Shown here piece after piece: positions 25,356-36,500 of a stretch of DNA of 64,000 bases. The number at the start of each line of letters is the position of its first letter. The stretch's first letter is position 1. The notes below the pieces were generated by a model. That model was not told the DNA's origin, did not search any database, and worked only from the letters and a program-made list of their open reading frames with translations. Both the position numbers and the translations under genes were made by a program. Source of the DNA: Sabethes cyaneus (lineage: Eukaryota > Arthropoda > Insecta > Diptera > Culicidae); the NCBI RefSeq assembly GCF_943734655.1, contig NC_071355.1, positions 78,815,449 to 78,879,448 of the forward strand, read 5' to 3'.

Positions 25356-25455
25356 CTTGCACCGACGATTACTTGATCACGCGCCACATCGAACAGCAGC
25401 CGGGAGAATGACGTAACGTTAGCATCCGTGAAGCGATCCGACGTCGGCAGCAGGT
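25356..25455 (-). CDS. Semaphorin sema-domain N-terminal exon
   Basis: A 100-bp minus-strand exon is bounded by an acceptor (CTTTCTCCCAAAACCATAG, ending at 25456) and a strong donor (GCAAG|GTAAGTAAG at 25355). It reads in one frame to DRFTDANVTSFSRLLFDVAR followed by DQVIVGAR. The pattern of a hydrophobic beta strand, then a VGAR box expected to precede a NxLYRL-type strand, is the first blade of a sema domain. It fits class 5 semaphorins better than classes 1 or 2. Semaphorins are secreted or membrane-bound axon-guidance ligands for plexins. Both exon ends are phased (two bases at each end). No other exon could be identified with confidence, so the introns on both sides must be long. A plexin N-terminus is the main alternative. 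Confidence 0.72.
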
Positions 25456-27090
25456 CTATGGTTTTGGGAGAAAGCAAACAACAAAAAGAGTTGTTAGTAA
25501 GGAATGCTAAAGAAACTTGGTTTTGCACGCAGTATGGAATAATGTTGATAAAGAATGTCTTTTCATTAAATTTGTTATTAGAATATTGGAAAAATTGGTT
25601 ATTTTCTGAGCTAGATTAAATATTTAGCTTTATCAGAAAGATATTTTTGTAAGAATTTCAACGGAGCAAAAGGTATTTTAATGCCCGTCAATCAACTCCC
25701 TGTCATCGGATTCCACCAATAAAAGATTAATTTAATCGTGGCGGGTTTCAGAGATATCAATCTTTCTTTGTAGACCGAGAAAAGTAGAATAAAACGATTT
25801 TTATCTGATCAAAACTGCTAGTAACAGGCATAACCAACACTATACCATTATTAGAGTCTAATAAAACCAATTTACACCGAAAAAGTCACCATTTGGAGAT
25901 AGGCTGCTCGTAGGCTGCTTTAACTGATCGAAAGCTGTTCAACTGTTGAATAAGCTGCTATTTGAATCACATGTACATGTATAGTAAGTATCAATGGGGT
26001 TGATGTAGTCACAAAATGCCATAAAAGAAATCTGAAATCTTAGATTTTGGAATGAATTATTTTCTAATGCCGCAATGATGGTTTCGTAGTTGGTCTTGAG
26101 GTAACTACAGTCAGGAACTGAAACGGTTACATTTTTTCTTTACATTTACCAGCATGCAATGCCATATCAGACTCTAAATAATACCATCGCTCTGTACTGT
26201 TTCTGTATCGATAGTGCCTATTCCTTGCAAATGTCAAGACTAGCCCGAAAACGTACATGATAATAAGCAAACATTTTCGTATGTCAGCCGAACATTCATA
26301 CAAAATGTCGTGTAGAAATGACATGCATTTGTCGCTTTTTGATTACAGTTGTAGTTGTAATAGTACGGAGCAATGATACACTAAGAAAACTTTTCGTGGA
26401 GTTTCTATGTGTCCCACATACAGATTTTTGCAATGTGCCCAAGAAATGATCTTTATAAGCCAAACAGTTATCATTCATGTGCACGCGAAAAATTTGCACA
26501 CACTATTCATATACGTATAATTTTTATGTGCATTTCTGGGAGGATTGTGTTTATATGCAACACATGATGATCATAAGGAATTTCATATGGAAATTTACTA
26601 TCAGTTATGTGTAGAATATTTTGAGTGTAGGTGTATTGGGGACCTTCCTATTTAAAACCGTGTTGTTTGGGGAAAGCTGTTTGTTTGGTTTACGTGCGCA
26701 TCAGCAAAAGAGAATACAAAGTTTCTCCAAGACTGGTGACATTTTCTCCCCGATATCGAAGAGTGTATGACACGTAGACCAAGAGATATTTTCGTTGTTC
26801 TTGCATTTCTTTTCGGTGCTTGTGTACCAGTAACATGTCGCAAGACTGGTAGCAAGAAAGAATGGTAAATGTCTTCAAATTTTTGTCACCAACCAGTACA
26901 TTTTACGTCTTTTGTCTCGTGATAGGGCCGCTATCTTATATGTAGTGTCGAAACTAGAGTTGGGATATCAATATAATGGCGCACATTTTATCGATAAAAT
27001 TGTCTGAAAAATATTGATAATAATAATGGTTGATCTGGCAACATTTGCTATTAACTGCCAAACATTTTCAATCGCGAACTAAAACAGTTG
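25456..27090. other. Unassigned, presumed semaphorin intron
   Basis: AT-rich, stop-dense sequence lies directly upstream (on the minus strand) of the semaphorin exon. No gene, structured repeat or long open frame is supported. The last 150 bases (about 26940-27090) probably include the 5' untranslated part of the hAT relic that follows. Confidence 0.35.
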
Positions 27091-27094
27091 AAAG

Positions 27095-27840
27095 ATGATG
27101 CCCGAAGTTTGGAATTACTTTGTCAAAAGCAGTGCTGCATTCGCAAAATGCAAAATAAGTCAAGTCGATGTACTTTGTAAAGATAATACAACAAATTTAA
27201 AAATGCATTTGCAAAAGCATTCAGATAAAGAAAAAGCAATTGAATGTGGTATTTCGAAAAACAAAAGCGAAGCCTCTTGTTCGGGCGGCACAAGAGCTTG
27301 GAAGCATTTATTCAAAGAATCGGAGCTGTGGGCAGGTATGCAAATATTGGTTTAAATAAATATAACATTAGTATTTTTAAACTGAAATAAATTTGCAGAT
27401 AATGAGTCTAAAAGTAACGTTATTGACAATGCCATTGCTTATATGGTTGTAAAGGATTAGCAACCAGTGAGTGTCAACAGTCGAAGATGAAAGCTTCATC
27501 AATCTCATTAAAGTTGTTGCCCCAAGATGCCGAATTCCGCAGAACAAACTGATCACTATCATTGACGAAAAATACTGCAAAGATGTTGACAACACTAAAA
27601 AATAAAGGAGCATACACTGTGGCTCTTACTGTATACATATGGACAGATAGTCTTACAACTCGCAGTTATTTGGGAATAACATGCCACTTCACTGATAGTT
27701 CAATCGTTACTAGTCTTCAAACAACCTTCAAAGCAGTTTCTGATACTTTTAAGGCAAGTAAGCAAATTGGATGTGCAGCACATGCATTTAATCTAGTGGC
27801 AATGAAGGCAACTTATTACCCGACCACGAGGTCATAACAA
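27095..27840 (+). pseudogene. hAT transposase relic with BED zinc finger
   Basis: From 27095 the frame reads EVWNYFVKSSAAFAKC, then DVLCKDNTTNLKMHLQKH, a BED-type zinc finger with the second Cys of the first pair replaced (AKCKIS). A 63-bp GT-AG segment (27336-27398) looks like an intron. The protein then resumes with DNAIAYMVVKD followed by a stop, and in another frame continues VEDESFINLIKVVAPRCRIP, a conserved hAT region. The 27600-27800 part encodes VYIWTDSLTTRSYLGITCHF and CAAHAFNLV, again typical of hAT transposases. The catalytic core beyond this and the C-terminal dimerisation domain are missing. Dead copy. Confidence 0.85.
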
Positions 27841-28453
27841 GGTTATATCAGTTTTAACACATTATGATATTTACAGGGAATCAAAATATCATTGTTCATA
27901 CGCAAAAATAACCAACAAAAACGAAGAGCGCTAAACAAGTTATTCTCTGCCTATAAAACAAACATACATATCAACCAAAATGTATCACGATAACATAATA
28001 TTAGGAAAAAGGAATGTCCCATAACACCAGTGAGAATGATAACTTTCGGTGAGAATATATTTTGATTCACACTCGCTCTCACAAACGCTTGTTGTTGGTG
28101 ATGCAGGTATACAATAAAATATGTCTTTGTAGCAAGCCGGCTGGTTAAAGACAAGACTTTATCAGCAACTTGAACAAAAGAGACAAACAGCAAAAACCTT
28201 GAGAAAAAAAACCAGCTGCCAGCGTGTTTGCCGCGATCAATCGGGGGCTTTCCCCCGAAACCCCGTGCTGAGAATCGCAGCTAACACGCTGACAAACGAA
28301 CAGCGTTCACAGGCAGTACCTTGTAAGTCGCAAGGGCCTGCATAGTGCCGTCGTCCCGCCAGTAAACACAAAGTTAGATTAAACTTCTCGCTGGTGCTGG
28401 TGGAGGAAGAGGCACAATTTGTGTCTAAAAATAGCCCAACCCATGTCGCTACA
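27841..28453. other. Unassigned; contains a GC-rich hairpin
   Basis: At 28213-28300 CAGCGTGTTTGCCGCGAT and ATCGCAGCTAACACGCTG are inverted copies around a GGGGGCTTTCCCCC core, which could form a stable cruciform. No gene is visible. The rest is AT-rich. Confidence 0.4.
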
Positions 28454-28457
28454 TTAA

Positions 28458-29492
28458 CCCCTCTAAGGTCTACATCATTTTTAACACCGCAAAATTCACT
28501 AAAATGGCCATAGCTTTTTTATCTTTCAATATTTTTACACCAAACTTGAGAATTTTGCCGAAAATATTTTCTATTTTCATAATATCTATAGATAATGGCC
28601 ATATATCATATGGTCCCAGAGTTATTCCGGAGTTCCTTGGGGGACCGAGACATAGCTTTTTTAGATAAAGCTTCTAAATATTGAATATTTGTTTAAAATC
28701 TGTTAATTTTTGTAAACATATCATCGACTGCGGACATATCAATTACTTTGCTGCAATTATGAGCCATGGTGCGCGCCATCCGGATCCGGGGAGATACGTT
28801 AAATGCGCAACCGGTTTCCATAAAATGACATTTCAGCATCAGTAAAGTATGTCGCGTCGCCTATCAAAAAACATCAGCACTCGACAAAATAGCGATTGGC
28901 GACCACCTCATGTCTCTCAGCGGCCATATGGTTGATTCCACGTCCCGGACAAGTTCCTCCGAAATCCGTTCCGTGCCTGAATCAGAAAAGAAACCCTCCC
29001 CGGGCCCGGAACCGGTCATACGGCCTCTGAGAGACATGAGATGATCACCAATCGCTATTTTGTCAAATGCTGATGTTTCTTTATATGCGACACGACATAC
29101 TTTACTGATGCTGAAATTTTCCTTTATGGGAACCGGTTCCGGATTTATAGTGTCCCCCCGGATCCGGATGGCGCGCACCATGACTCATAACTGCGGCAAA
29201 GTAACTGATATGCTCACAGTCGATGATATGTTTACAAAAATCAACAGATTTCAAACAAATTTTAAATATTTGGCGGCAACTTCATCTAAAAAAGCCTTGT
29301 CACGGTCCCCCGAGGAACTCCGGAATAACTCCGGGACTATATGACATATGGCCATTATCTATAGACATTATGAAAATAGAAAATATTTTCGGCAAAATTC
29401 CCAAATTTGGTGTAAAAATATTGAAAGATAAAAAAATTATGCCCATTTTAGTGAATTTTGCGGTGCTAAAAATGATGCAGACCTTAGAGGGG
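28458..29492. mobile_element. Full-length palindromic TTAA element (family 1)
   Basis: The left half, starting CCCCTCTAAGGTCTACATC, is repeated as its reverse complement in the right half over about 470 bases, leaving only a loop near 28930-29010. Both ends abut TTAA (28454-28457 and 29493-29496), the piggyBac target. Shared arm features include TATGGCCATTATCTATAGA, GGAACTCCGG and a CCGGATCCGG-rich inner part. There is no coding capacity. A short relative lies at 47181-47424. It is a foldback-type non-autonomous element; a transcript would form one long hairpin. Confidence 0.85.
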
Positions 29493-29529
29493 TTAATAAG
29501 GGGAGTTGTGCAGTCTCCTTTTATCCAGC

Positions 29530-29735
29530 GCCTCTGTGGTTCATAGGTACACGGGGTACCAGCGAGCCACATGCCCTGGCGGGTGTTGTGGGTTCGAATC
29601 CGGTTATAATCTCAGATTATAACTTGATTCGACCCATGCACCTTCCAGCATTGGACAAAAGGTAGGAGTTAAAACGACTACTTGTTAAGTGTAGCTACCA
29701 ATACCCCCCCCCCCCCCCCCCCTCCTCCTCACCAT
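29530..29735 (+). mobile_element. tRNA-like SINE, family B (copy 2) with C-tract
   Basis: This is a close copy of 14497-14700: GCGAGCCACATGCCCTGGCG, then GGTTCGAATCC (B box), GGTTATAATCTCAGATTATA, CATGCACCTTCCAGC and CTTGTTAAGTGTAGCTACC. A tRNA-like head (CGCCTCTGTGGTTCATAGG) starts just after the palindromic element. The copy ends in a run of about 18 C at 29706-29722, in place of the CCTCCTCC of copy 1. Confidence 0.65.
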
Positions 29736-30364
29736 TCAACTATGGTCGAAAAAGCAAAAATTCCAGACTGAAATCAATATCTCGAAAACCATTGGCTCTA
29801 CATATTTCATGTATTCAGAAGATTTTGTTTATAAAAAAGACCTATCTTTTGGTATAATTAGTCAATAGGGTGCTGCACTTTTACTTGTTATAAATTTATT
29901 AACTTTTTAGTCTTGCGATATAGAGCGATACTTTCTACGACAAAGTAATAAATATTTTATTTTTCAGAAACTTTACTGAAGAAACCAAATTTGTATCTCA
30001 TCTGTGTATCGCTATACAACGAATTTTCTAGGTTAAGTTAGGGTGGGTCTTGAAAAAGCAGTTTTTTGCTCTAACTTTTTTATTTGAAACCCAATTTGGA
30101 AACTGTGGTCGGATGACTTTTAGAGCATAAAATGATGCATTTTTTTAAACTTCTTGATAGTTGATATCTATTGTCTGAAGGAAAATATAGAGGTTTTCGA
30201 TTCAAAATATTATAGTTTTCCATGGCGTCTCAAACTTCCGTTGGCACATATTTTCGAAAACGGAATGAATGGTTTAAAAGGATTTGGATCTACAAAATTC
30301 ATGTAATGACATTTTTCCACACTTCTCCTGTTCTGTAGAAAAACGAATTTGAAAAGTGAGTATT

Positions 30365-30520
30365 TTTCCATATTCAGACCGCTGTGGTCCAAAGGTTCAA
30401 TAATATCTACGAACCGCAGGGCCTGGGGAAAAGGGTCGAATTCTGTTATAATTGACACCCATTATAGCTTGTTTTGTTCCATGGACTCGTAAGCGTTGCT
30501 TCAAGGGCCATCCCTTACCT
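30365..30520 (+). mobile_element. tRNA-like SINE, family B (decayed copy 3)
   Basis: GTGGTCCAAAGGTTCAATAA, GGGTCGAATTCTGTTATAAT and CATTATAGCTTG match the order of family B landmarks but with many changes. It lies in otherwise unassigned sequence (29740-30590) that is AT-rich and non-coding. Confidence 0.45.
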
Positions 30521-30596
30521 GTTTTTTCGCTCTGTAGACACTTTAAACACGTTTGTTTAACCGTCCCCTCCATCAAACGTGTTTATAAAGGGTGTT

Positions 30597-30800
30597 CCTC
30601 ATTAAATTGCACCACGAAAGAAACGCTGTAGAAAAGTAACTAATCGACCGATCCTTTTCAAACTTTCATGCAACAAAATATAACCCATTAGTAACCTTTT
30701 GGCCTATTTATTTCATTCAACTTCAATATCACAACCGTATGCTCGCACCTTACGCTTAACTCCACTCAGAAAGTTTTGTACAATCTGCAGCAGGCTTGCC
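30597..30800 (-). pseudogene. 3' end of a Tc1/mariner-type transposon
   Basis: On the minus strand the frame ends LLQIVQNFLSGVKRKVRAYG and soon stops. A short untranslated stretch follows, then a terminus that reads CGTGGTGCAATTTAATGAGG and ends ACACCCT at about 30590. This arrangement (transposase C-terminus, short 3' UTR, GGTGTTCC-type end) is what I expect of mosquito Tc1/mariner elements, possibly the D37E group. The upstream transposase is missing and is replaced by a repeat rich in CTCATTGTG motifs (30800-30960). Confidence 0.45.
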
Positions 30801-31327
30801 ATTTGCACACTCATTGTGCAAAAAGTGCAACTTTTTTCAATCAACACAATGAGTAGAACTGCTGCCACAATGAGAAATACATCCACGCAATGAGAAACAG
30901 ACCAAAAATAAAGAGAAATATAAACAAACTTTAGATTCTCATTGTGCGAAAAATGAGAAACTTTCGAAATCGCTCGTACTGCAGCAAGTAACGGCACGGG
31001 AATTACATTATTGCCATATCTATCATCCACCAAGGTCTAGACTTTTGAAGGTAATTGAAAATGGATTTGATGGCTTGAAAGTTTCTTCAACTTATGCTCC
31101 GAATACACTTTTGGGACCGGAAATTTAAAGATTTATACTTCAAAACCATGCAGGAAATCGAATTGACCTATTATTTCATAAACCGGTTATACCAAATTAA
31201 GTCGCCAACAGAAAATCGCAGGTACAATACGAAGGCGTTGAAGAGCCTGCTACAAAGTTTTTTATAGGTGGTATAATGGTGCAAACATATAAAAATCGAA
31301 ATATAACTCACAAGAAATCAACTGCCG

Positions 31328-31458
31328 GGGTCAGTTCCGGCGTAGTGGTTAGCTTCACGCCTCTCACGCCGAGATCCCGGGTTCAATTCCCAACCCCGCA
31401 GAAGTCACGAATGACCCAAAACTGGTTAAAGTGACTATAATTTAAAACAAAAAAAAAC
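31328..31458 (+). mobile_element. tRNA-derived SINE with 9-bp target duplication
   Basis: The 131-bp element is flanked by a perfect 9-bp duplication CAACTGCCG (31319-31327 and 31459-31467). Its head has an A box (GGCGTAGTGGTTAGC) and B box (GGGTTCAATTCCC) at tRNA spacing and ends in CCCCGCA, like a tRNA 3' end. The body (ACTGGTTAAAGTGACTATAA) ends in an A-rich tail. It resembles the Feilai type of Aedes SINEs in layout; family identity is a guess. Confidence 0.85.
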
Positions 31459-32439
31459 CAACTGCCGTGATGGAAGAGTTAATGCAAATATTTCAAGTGT
31501 CGATAGAGGACATTTGACGAAAAACATTCTTCTACACACATGATCAAATATCAAACATGACAGAGTTATCAAACATTTTTATTTTAGGCCCTGCTTGCCT
31601 TAAATTAACACTAGTATAAAAACTATGCTAGGTAGGTAGGTCGTGTTACTTTCATTTGAAAGCTGAGAAAATTTTGTATTAAAAATTATCCTTAAACCTC
31701 CTACTTCATAAAATTTAGTAACTTTTTAAAGGTTGGATTTTTGCTGAAATAAGTGTTGCTCAAGGCGTTTGTGTCAAATTTCTCCTTAAAAGGTGAGATA
31801 AAACTGATTGCTTTTATTTACCAATTTAAAGCTCTAGTACCGATCTACCATTTGTTGTATGACGTGAAACGCATATTCCTTTAAATTTCTTTGCTATTTA
31901 ATTTCAAACGTATCGTGTTGGATGTTGAATTAGTATCTGAAAACAACCTGAATTCATACATCACGCAGAGCACACTAGATCACTGCGTGCGACGGACACG
32001 GTCTGACATGTATAAAAAATAACAACAGCAACAACAATGTTTTTCATACATTTAGGGAGCAGATTTGATATGAACTCTAGCAATATGCAATTAAAAGTTC
32101 TTTGAATTGGTTTTTTGTCATTTCGAAGTGTTTTGAAACGTGGTATGAGTTCCTACAGGATCACGAATGGTACGACAAAGTTTAATAATTATACGCATCC
32201 ATTATATCGCTAAAACCAGTTCCAAAATGTTCAATCGAAACTTGAATGCCAAAAAGGTCCACGAAACTAATTTTAATTTTGTCTTGGACTCTTCTCAGAC
32301 CACCCGCGAGCCTACGGGAGCAGATTTCGAAATGGCTAATCCGATTTGGAGTGACTGATTTACTTTTATACATGAAAAAAGGGTCCAAATTCTTAATTTC
32401 AAGACTGTTCTAACTCAATTTCAATTTCAATATGTATTG

Positions 32440-32660
32440 AGCCTCCCAGTTGGCATCGAGGTATGATGGTGGCCTAATAAGCCATTCGTCGAGTGTTCGA
32501 ATCTCTACTGGGAGAGGCTGTTAGAGTCAAAGGATCGTAGCAACTGGCCATGCAATTGTCCTGTACTCTAACAGCTGGCTGCGAAGTCTGTCGTATAAAA
32601 ACAGAAGGACAAGTTTCGATAGCGGAATATAGCACCTAGGCTTTGCTTTGCTTTATGTTT
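32440..32660 (+). mobile_element. tRNA-derived SINE, family A (copy 2)
   Basis: GCCTCCCAGTTGGCATCGAG at the 5' end pairs with CTGGGAGAGGC downstream, as a tRNA acceptor stem would. Between them are a GGCCTAATAAGCC hairpin and the B box GTTCGAATC. The shared body (AGAGTCAAAGGATCGTAGCA, TCTAACAGCTGGCTGCGAAG, AGAAGGACAAG) and a GCTTTGCTTTG end follow. Confidence 0.75.
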
Positions 32661-34980
32661 TTGAAAAGTACACTCTAAATAGAGATTAATTATTCAGTTA
32701 ATTTAAAAATGGTAAAGATCGATATGAGACCCATATGCGGTTAAGGGCAACGTAGAGGCATTCTCATTTTAATAAACTTATGTCTCCTATGAAAATTGTA
32801 ACAGTGCGACAAAGATTCCTTTCACCTTTATATATAAAAAATTCTCGCCTATTCAATTCATACTTAGGTATTTAAGAAACACTCAAAAATAATTCTTCTA
32901 GTTGGGATTACAAATCTTATTACCCTGAAATCGGTTCCATTGGATATAGCACTATAATGGGCCTGCGTTAAAACTGCTGTCATCCCGCAAAACTTTCATT
33001 CCGATGAAAGTTAATGAAAAGCCTCCTGTCATCGGCGTTGTTGTTACTACGGTGGCCACCGCTGTTGACCGGTGGTAACGGTATGCTGAAGGTATTCGCA
33101 AATCTTCGGAATCCGGAATCAGTTGTAAAAAATTGCGTTGTTTTCTTTCGGCAGCAAAACCGGACCGCGATCGGACTCCCCACATGCGGCCGTTTGCCGC
33201 CATCGTCGTTAGCGCAGCCGTTACCGCCACCGCCGCCGCCGTAACCACCACCGCACCGTCGTCGTAAGCCAATACGGTACGGATCATTTGCAATGTAAAT
33301 TTCTGTCACCATCACGTAAGAAGCCGTATGCAAAAGCAAACCTGTTCGGTTCGGGAGACTTCTTGAAAGCTTCGGCGGCGGCTGGCCTTATTTGCGTAAT
33401 AAATTAAGACGAGTGAACATTGTTTTGTATTTTTTTTTTTTGCAGTGTTCTTCGCAGTGATGGACAACTGTCTGCGCTGTGTGAGCCTTCGAAGCAAGTC
33501 TCGGTGGAAGGCACAACAAGGAGCTCTTCGGTGTTGGAGAGAGTGGGAGAGATCAGATGGCTTAATTTTCACCGAGTGCGTTCCATTCCGGTCCAAGGCG
33601 CCGCTGAGTGATGCTTTGCCTTTCGGTGTTTGTCTAACAGACTTTGTTTTAACTTTTTTTTCGTTTCAGTTGTGGAACAAACACTCGATTCTGACCATAT
33701 GTTTCAAAAAATGTTTCTTTTTACCAAGTAGTAAAGTAAAACCAACGATAAAAAATATTTATAGCCCCAACAATTACCAACACTTTATACTAGATAATAT
33801 AGATGGACTGCACATGCGGTTCTACGTCGTGCCATGTTAACTCAAGTTGAACGTTTTACGATTATCAAACCCCGGGAAAACTACTCCAGCGGAGCAAAGT
33901 CACTGCAGCACAGTGAACCAGAATGGATGTCCCTGACCAAAATGACCGTATAAGGATGCGTACTGAACATGTTAACGTCCTCCCACCGGCAAACGGCAGA
34001 ACGGTCCGCTGCTGCTGAGCGCCTGAAGAAGTAAATAGTGGCAGCAAACGAAGGCGACCGATGAAAGAAGAACCTCCGGAGGTACCGAATCCGACCCGTG
34101 TTGCGTCGCTTCTCATAGCGAAATAAATATGTTCAATGTTCGCATGGATAAAACAAAATAAGTTAATTAATGCCCTGCGTACTGCAAAACGGCGCACGAT
34201 TGGCGTCCCGTGCACTTATTTGCACAGAGTCGTCGACGGCAGGCAGCAGCGTTGGACTATCCAGCCTCCGCGCGGCAGAGGTGGATATGTGTTTATGGTA
34301 TTAATTATTGCCGCGGTTGCAGTTGTAAATTACTGCTGCCTCTTCGTAACTTTGACGAAGGTCAAAAGAGGCGCCAGGCGCCCCGGCGAAAATGACTATT
34401 ATTGACACAGGGGATGGATTGACCGCGATGTATCCTGCCCTTCACTTGTGAACTGCAAACGTGTAAGTATTTCCATCGAACAAAACAAGTTTCTAAAGGA
34501 CCAATTTTCTGCAATGGCAATTTATCGACTAAAGCTTTGAAAAACATATGACGGATAGTGGGAAAGTAGAAATGGGAACATATAACAGATGTGTTTCCAG
34601 TAAAAGAAAAAAGTGGTAGAAGAAAGTACAGAAACAAAGGTGTTTCATAGTATCCCTAGAGCGGGACAAGACGTGCAGGGAAAAGAGCGGTAAAATACCT
34701 AAGAGAATCAAATTACTTTTTACCGAACTAGGCGATCCGCGGATTGAATCAGGTTATAAAGGGAGTCAATTATAACTGAATTCGCAGCGAACTTTTCTCC
34801 AAAGCCTCCATTAATCGCCGATATTGAGTAACCCTTGAACCTTAGAAGACTTGAAAAGCAATCTTTGAAACGTTTACATAAGTGTGCGACAGGTATTTAG
34901 GACCTCTCGTCATTGGAGGTCATTAAATCACAATTATCCGGTTCTTTTTAACTAAAATATATTTCTAAAGCCCGCAAACC
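32661..34980. other. Unassigned; GC-rich patches, possible host exon or regulatory DNA
   Basis: At 33010-33290 a GC-rich block with CCGCCACCGCCGCCGCCG is open on both strands (Gly-rich on the minus strand). At 33430 a pyrimidine tract ends in TTTTTTGCAG, a plausible plus-strand acceptor, followed by an open frame of about 130 codons that I do not recognise and whose second half looks non-coding. A further GC-rich block is at 33900-34420. No family is identifiable. Untranslated exons or promoter DNA are possible. Confidence 0.25.
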
Positions 34981-34984
34981 TACC

Positions 34985-35066
34985 ACTCCAGAGCAACAAT
35001 TCTAAAGCCACCACTTGGGTTTACTTAAATTTTATGAAGGTTTTATTGGGGTATTAATCATTATGT
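34985..35066 (+). repeat. Short dispersed repeat (partner at 57560-57634)
   Basis: AACAATTCTAAAGCCACC through ATGAAGGTTTTATTGGGGTA is repeated with small changes at 57560-57634. It is non-coding. The sequences around the two copies are unrelated, so the copies are dispersed. Confidence 0.75.
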
Positions 35067-35284
35067 ACCTTCAGATGTCTGTTTGTGGTCTACCAATCAC
35101 TTTCATTGATTCGTGATCGTTAGTTTATGCGCTTTAATTTGTTTAAAATACCGTTTATCGTTTTGATATGTCGTTTGATAGATTCTACATTGGCTGTGTC
35201 GCTGTGTCTGAAAAGTGGAGTACAACCAGTTCTTTGCAAATATGTCGCATATTTTGTGGTTTCAAACCGGCATCAAACAAAGTA

Positions 35285-35560
35285 CCATGTCACAGGAAGC
35301 AACTAAAACAATTTGGCTAGAAACTGAGATTGACTAATTAATTATATTTATTTTGTTAAAACAAACAGTTTTTCGAAAATTGCAGAATTCAAAATCAATG
35401 TGCACCATAAAATTTAATGCGCATATGCTGTAAACCAACGAAGACTGCTGAAAATTTATTAACTATTCTATGAGATCTTTTATTATGGTCGCTATAAACC
35501 AAATCAATCAGGATGACAGTAAAATTTTAACTTTTATGCATACGGATGTATTTTCAAGCT
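35285..35560 (+). repeat. Dispersed ~270-bp repeat (partner at 58945-59215)
   Basis: Shared landmarks in order are TGTCACAGGAAGCAACTAAA, GAGATTGACTAA, TATTTATTTTGTTAAA, TTTTCGAAAATTG, GCGCAYATGCT, CTGAAAATTTATTAA and GGATGACAGTAAAA-like. The two copies differ by substitutions and small indels. No frame or terminal repeat is evident; it may be part of an unidentified element. Confidence 0.8.
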
Positions 35561-36500
35561 GGTGGACATATTTAGCTTTTTACTAGGTCAAGCTGTATGG
35601 TTTCTAGCTTTCTAGCTTTCTAGCGAAAAGCTTCCTTAAGTTATGGTGGAAGCTGTCAAGCAGCGAAAAGCATAATCGGTTTTATTGCAACAAAATACAC
35701 AATTTATTTATTTATTTGTCAAGCATTTGTAGACTACATATAATAATATTATTAGGCTTTTTATGCTTTCGGCAGAGTGTGATAAGATTACTTTAGCTAA
35801 TAACCGGATTCTTAAAGAGTTTATAAAAACCTTCTGCAGGATGGGCCTTCCCTTGGTTGGAAGGCAGTTTCATAGCGATCATCAGGAAGTTCATTAGCTC
35901 ATAGTTTTATCAGCGGTTTTATGAAATTGATCATGCAAACCACTAGAGGAACGTAATAAAACTTAAAATTGTTACTTGGGTAGTTACTAGCAGGCCTCAT
36001 CAGTGTCTGTTTCACTAAATGTAGCATGAACATGACTAGTGATACAAAATGACGAATTATGATCTGAGATAATTTTTGCCTTAACTTTTCGGAGAGTTTG
36101 AATTTATTGGTTGTCCAAGCGTTCGTTCAAACAGATGTGTTTTCCTACTATTTTTATTTCTCATTTTTCGGTTTATTGTCGTCTTTCCACAGTTTCATGG
36201 GCCGATTGCATCAGTAGTTCAATACGGGCACATAACTAGTTACTTCAGGATTTTTGATAACATACTGGAAAAGCGCAAACTCAGATTGCATTTTAAATGC
36301 AAAAGAAGCAATAGCATCGGGAACATAACAACAGGGAAGCGCGAACATTTTCAAAACGTAGCCGAAGACTACGAAAAGAACAAAAGTAAACTAGTATAAT
36401 TGGCTATTTTAAACTTATTGTAAGGAACTAAGCATTATTTCATGAAGATCTTGTTACATATTTCTTTCCATTACAACTTCCAGATACTTAAAAATGTGTA
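35561..36500. other. Unassigned AT-rich sequence
   Basis: No gene or structured repeat is supported. A small triplication of TTTCTAGC occurs near 35600-35625. Confidence 0.4.

Noticed and set aside
31328..31458. A functional tRNA gene
   Set aside because: The tRNA-like head continues into a SINE body and A tail bounded by a perfect 9-bp duplication.
33445..33840. 131-residue plus-strand frame after a good-looking acceptor at 33444
   Set aside because: No family match; the second half has AT-rich, non-coding-like composition. Kept only as a note in the unassigned block.
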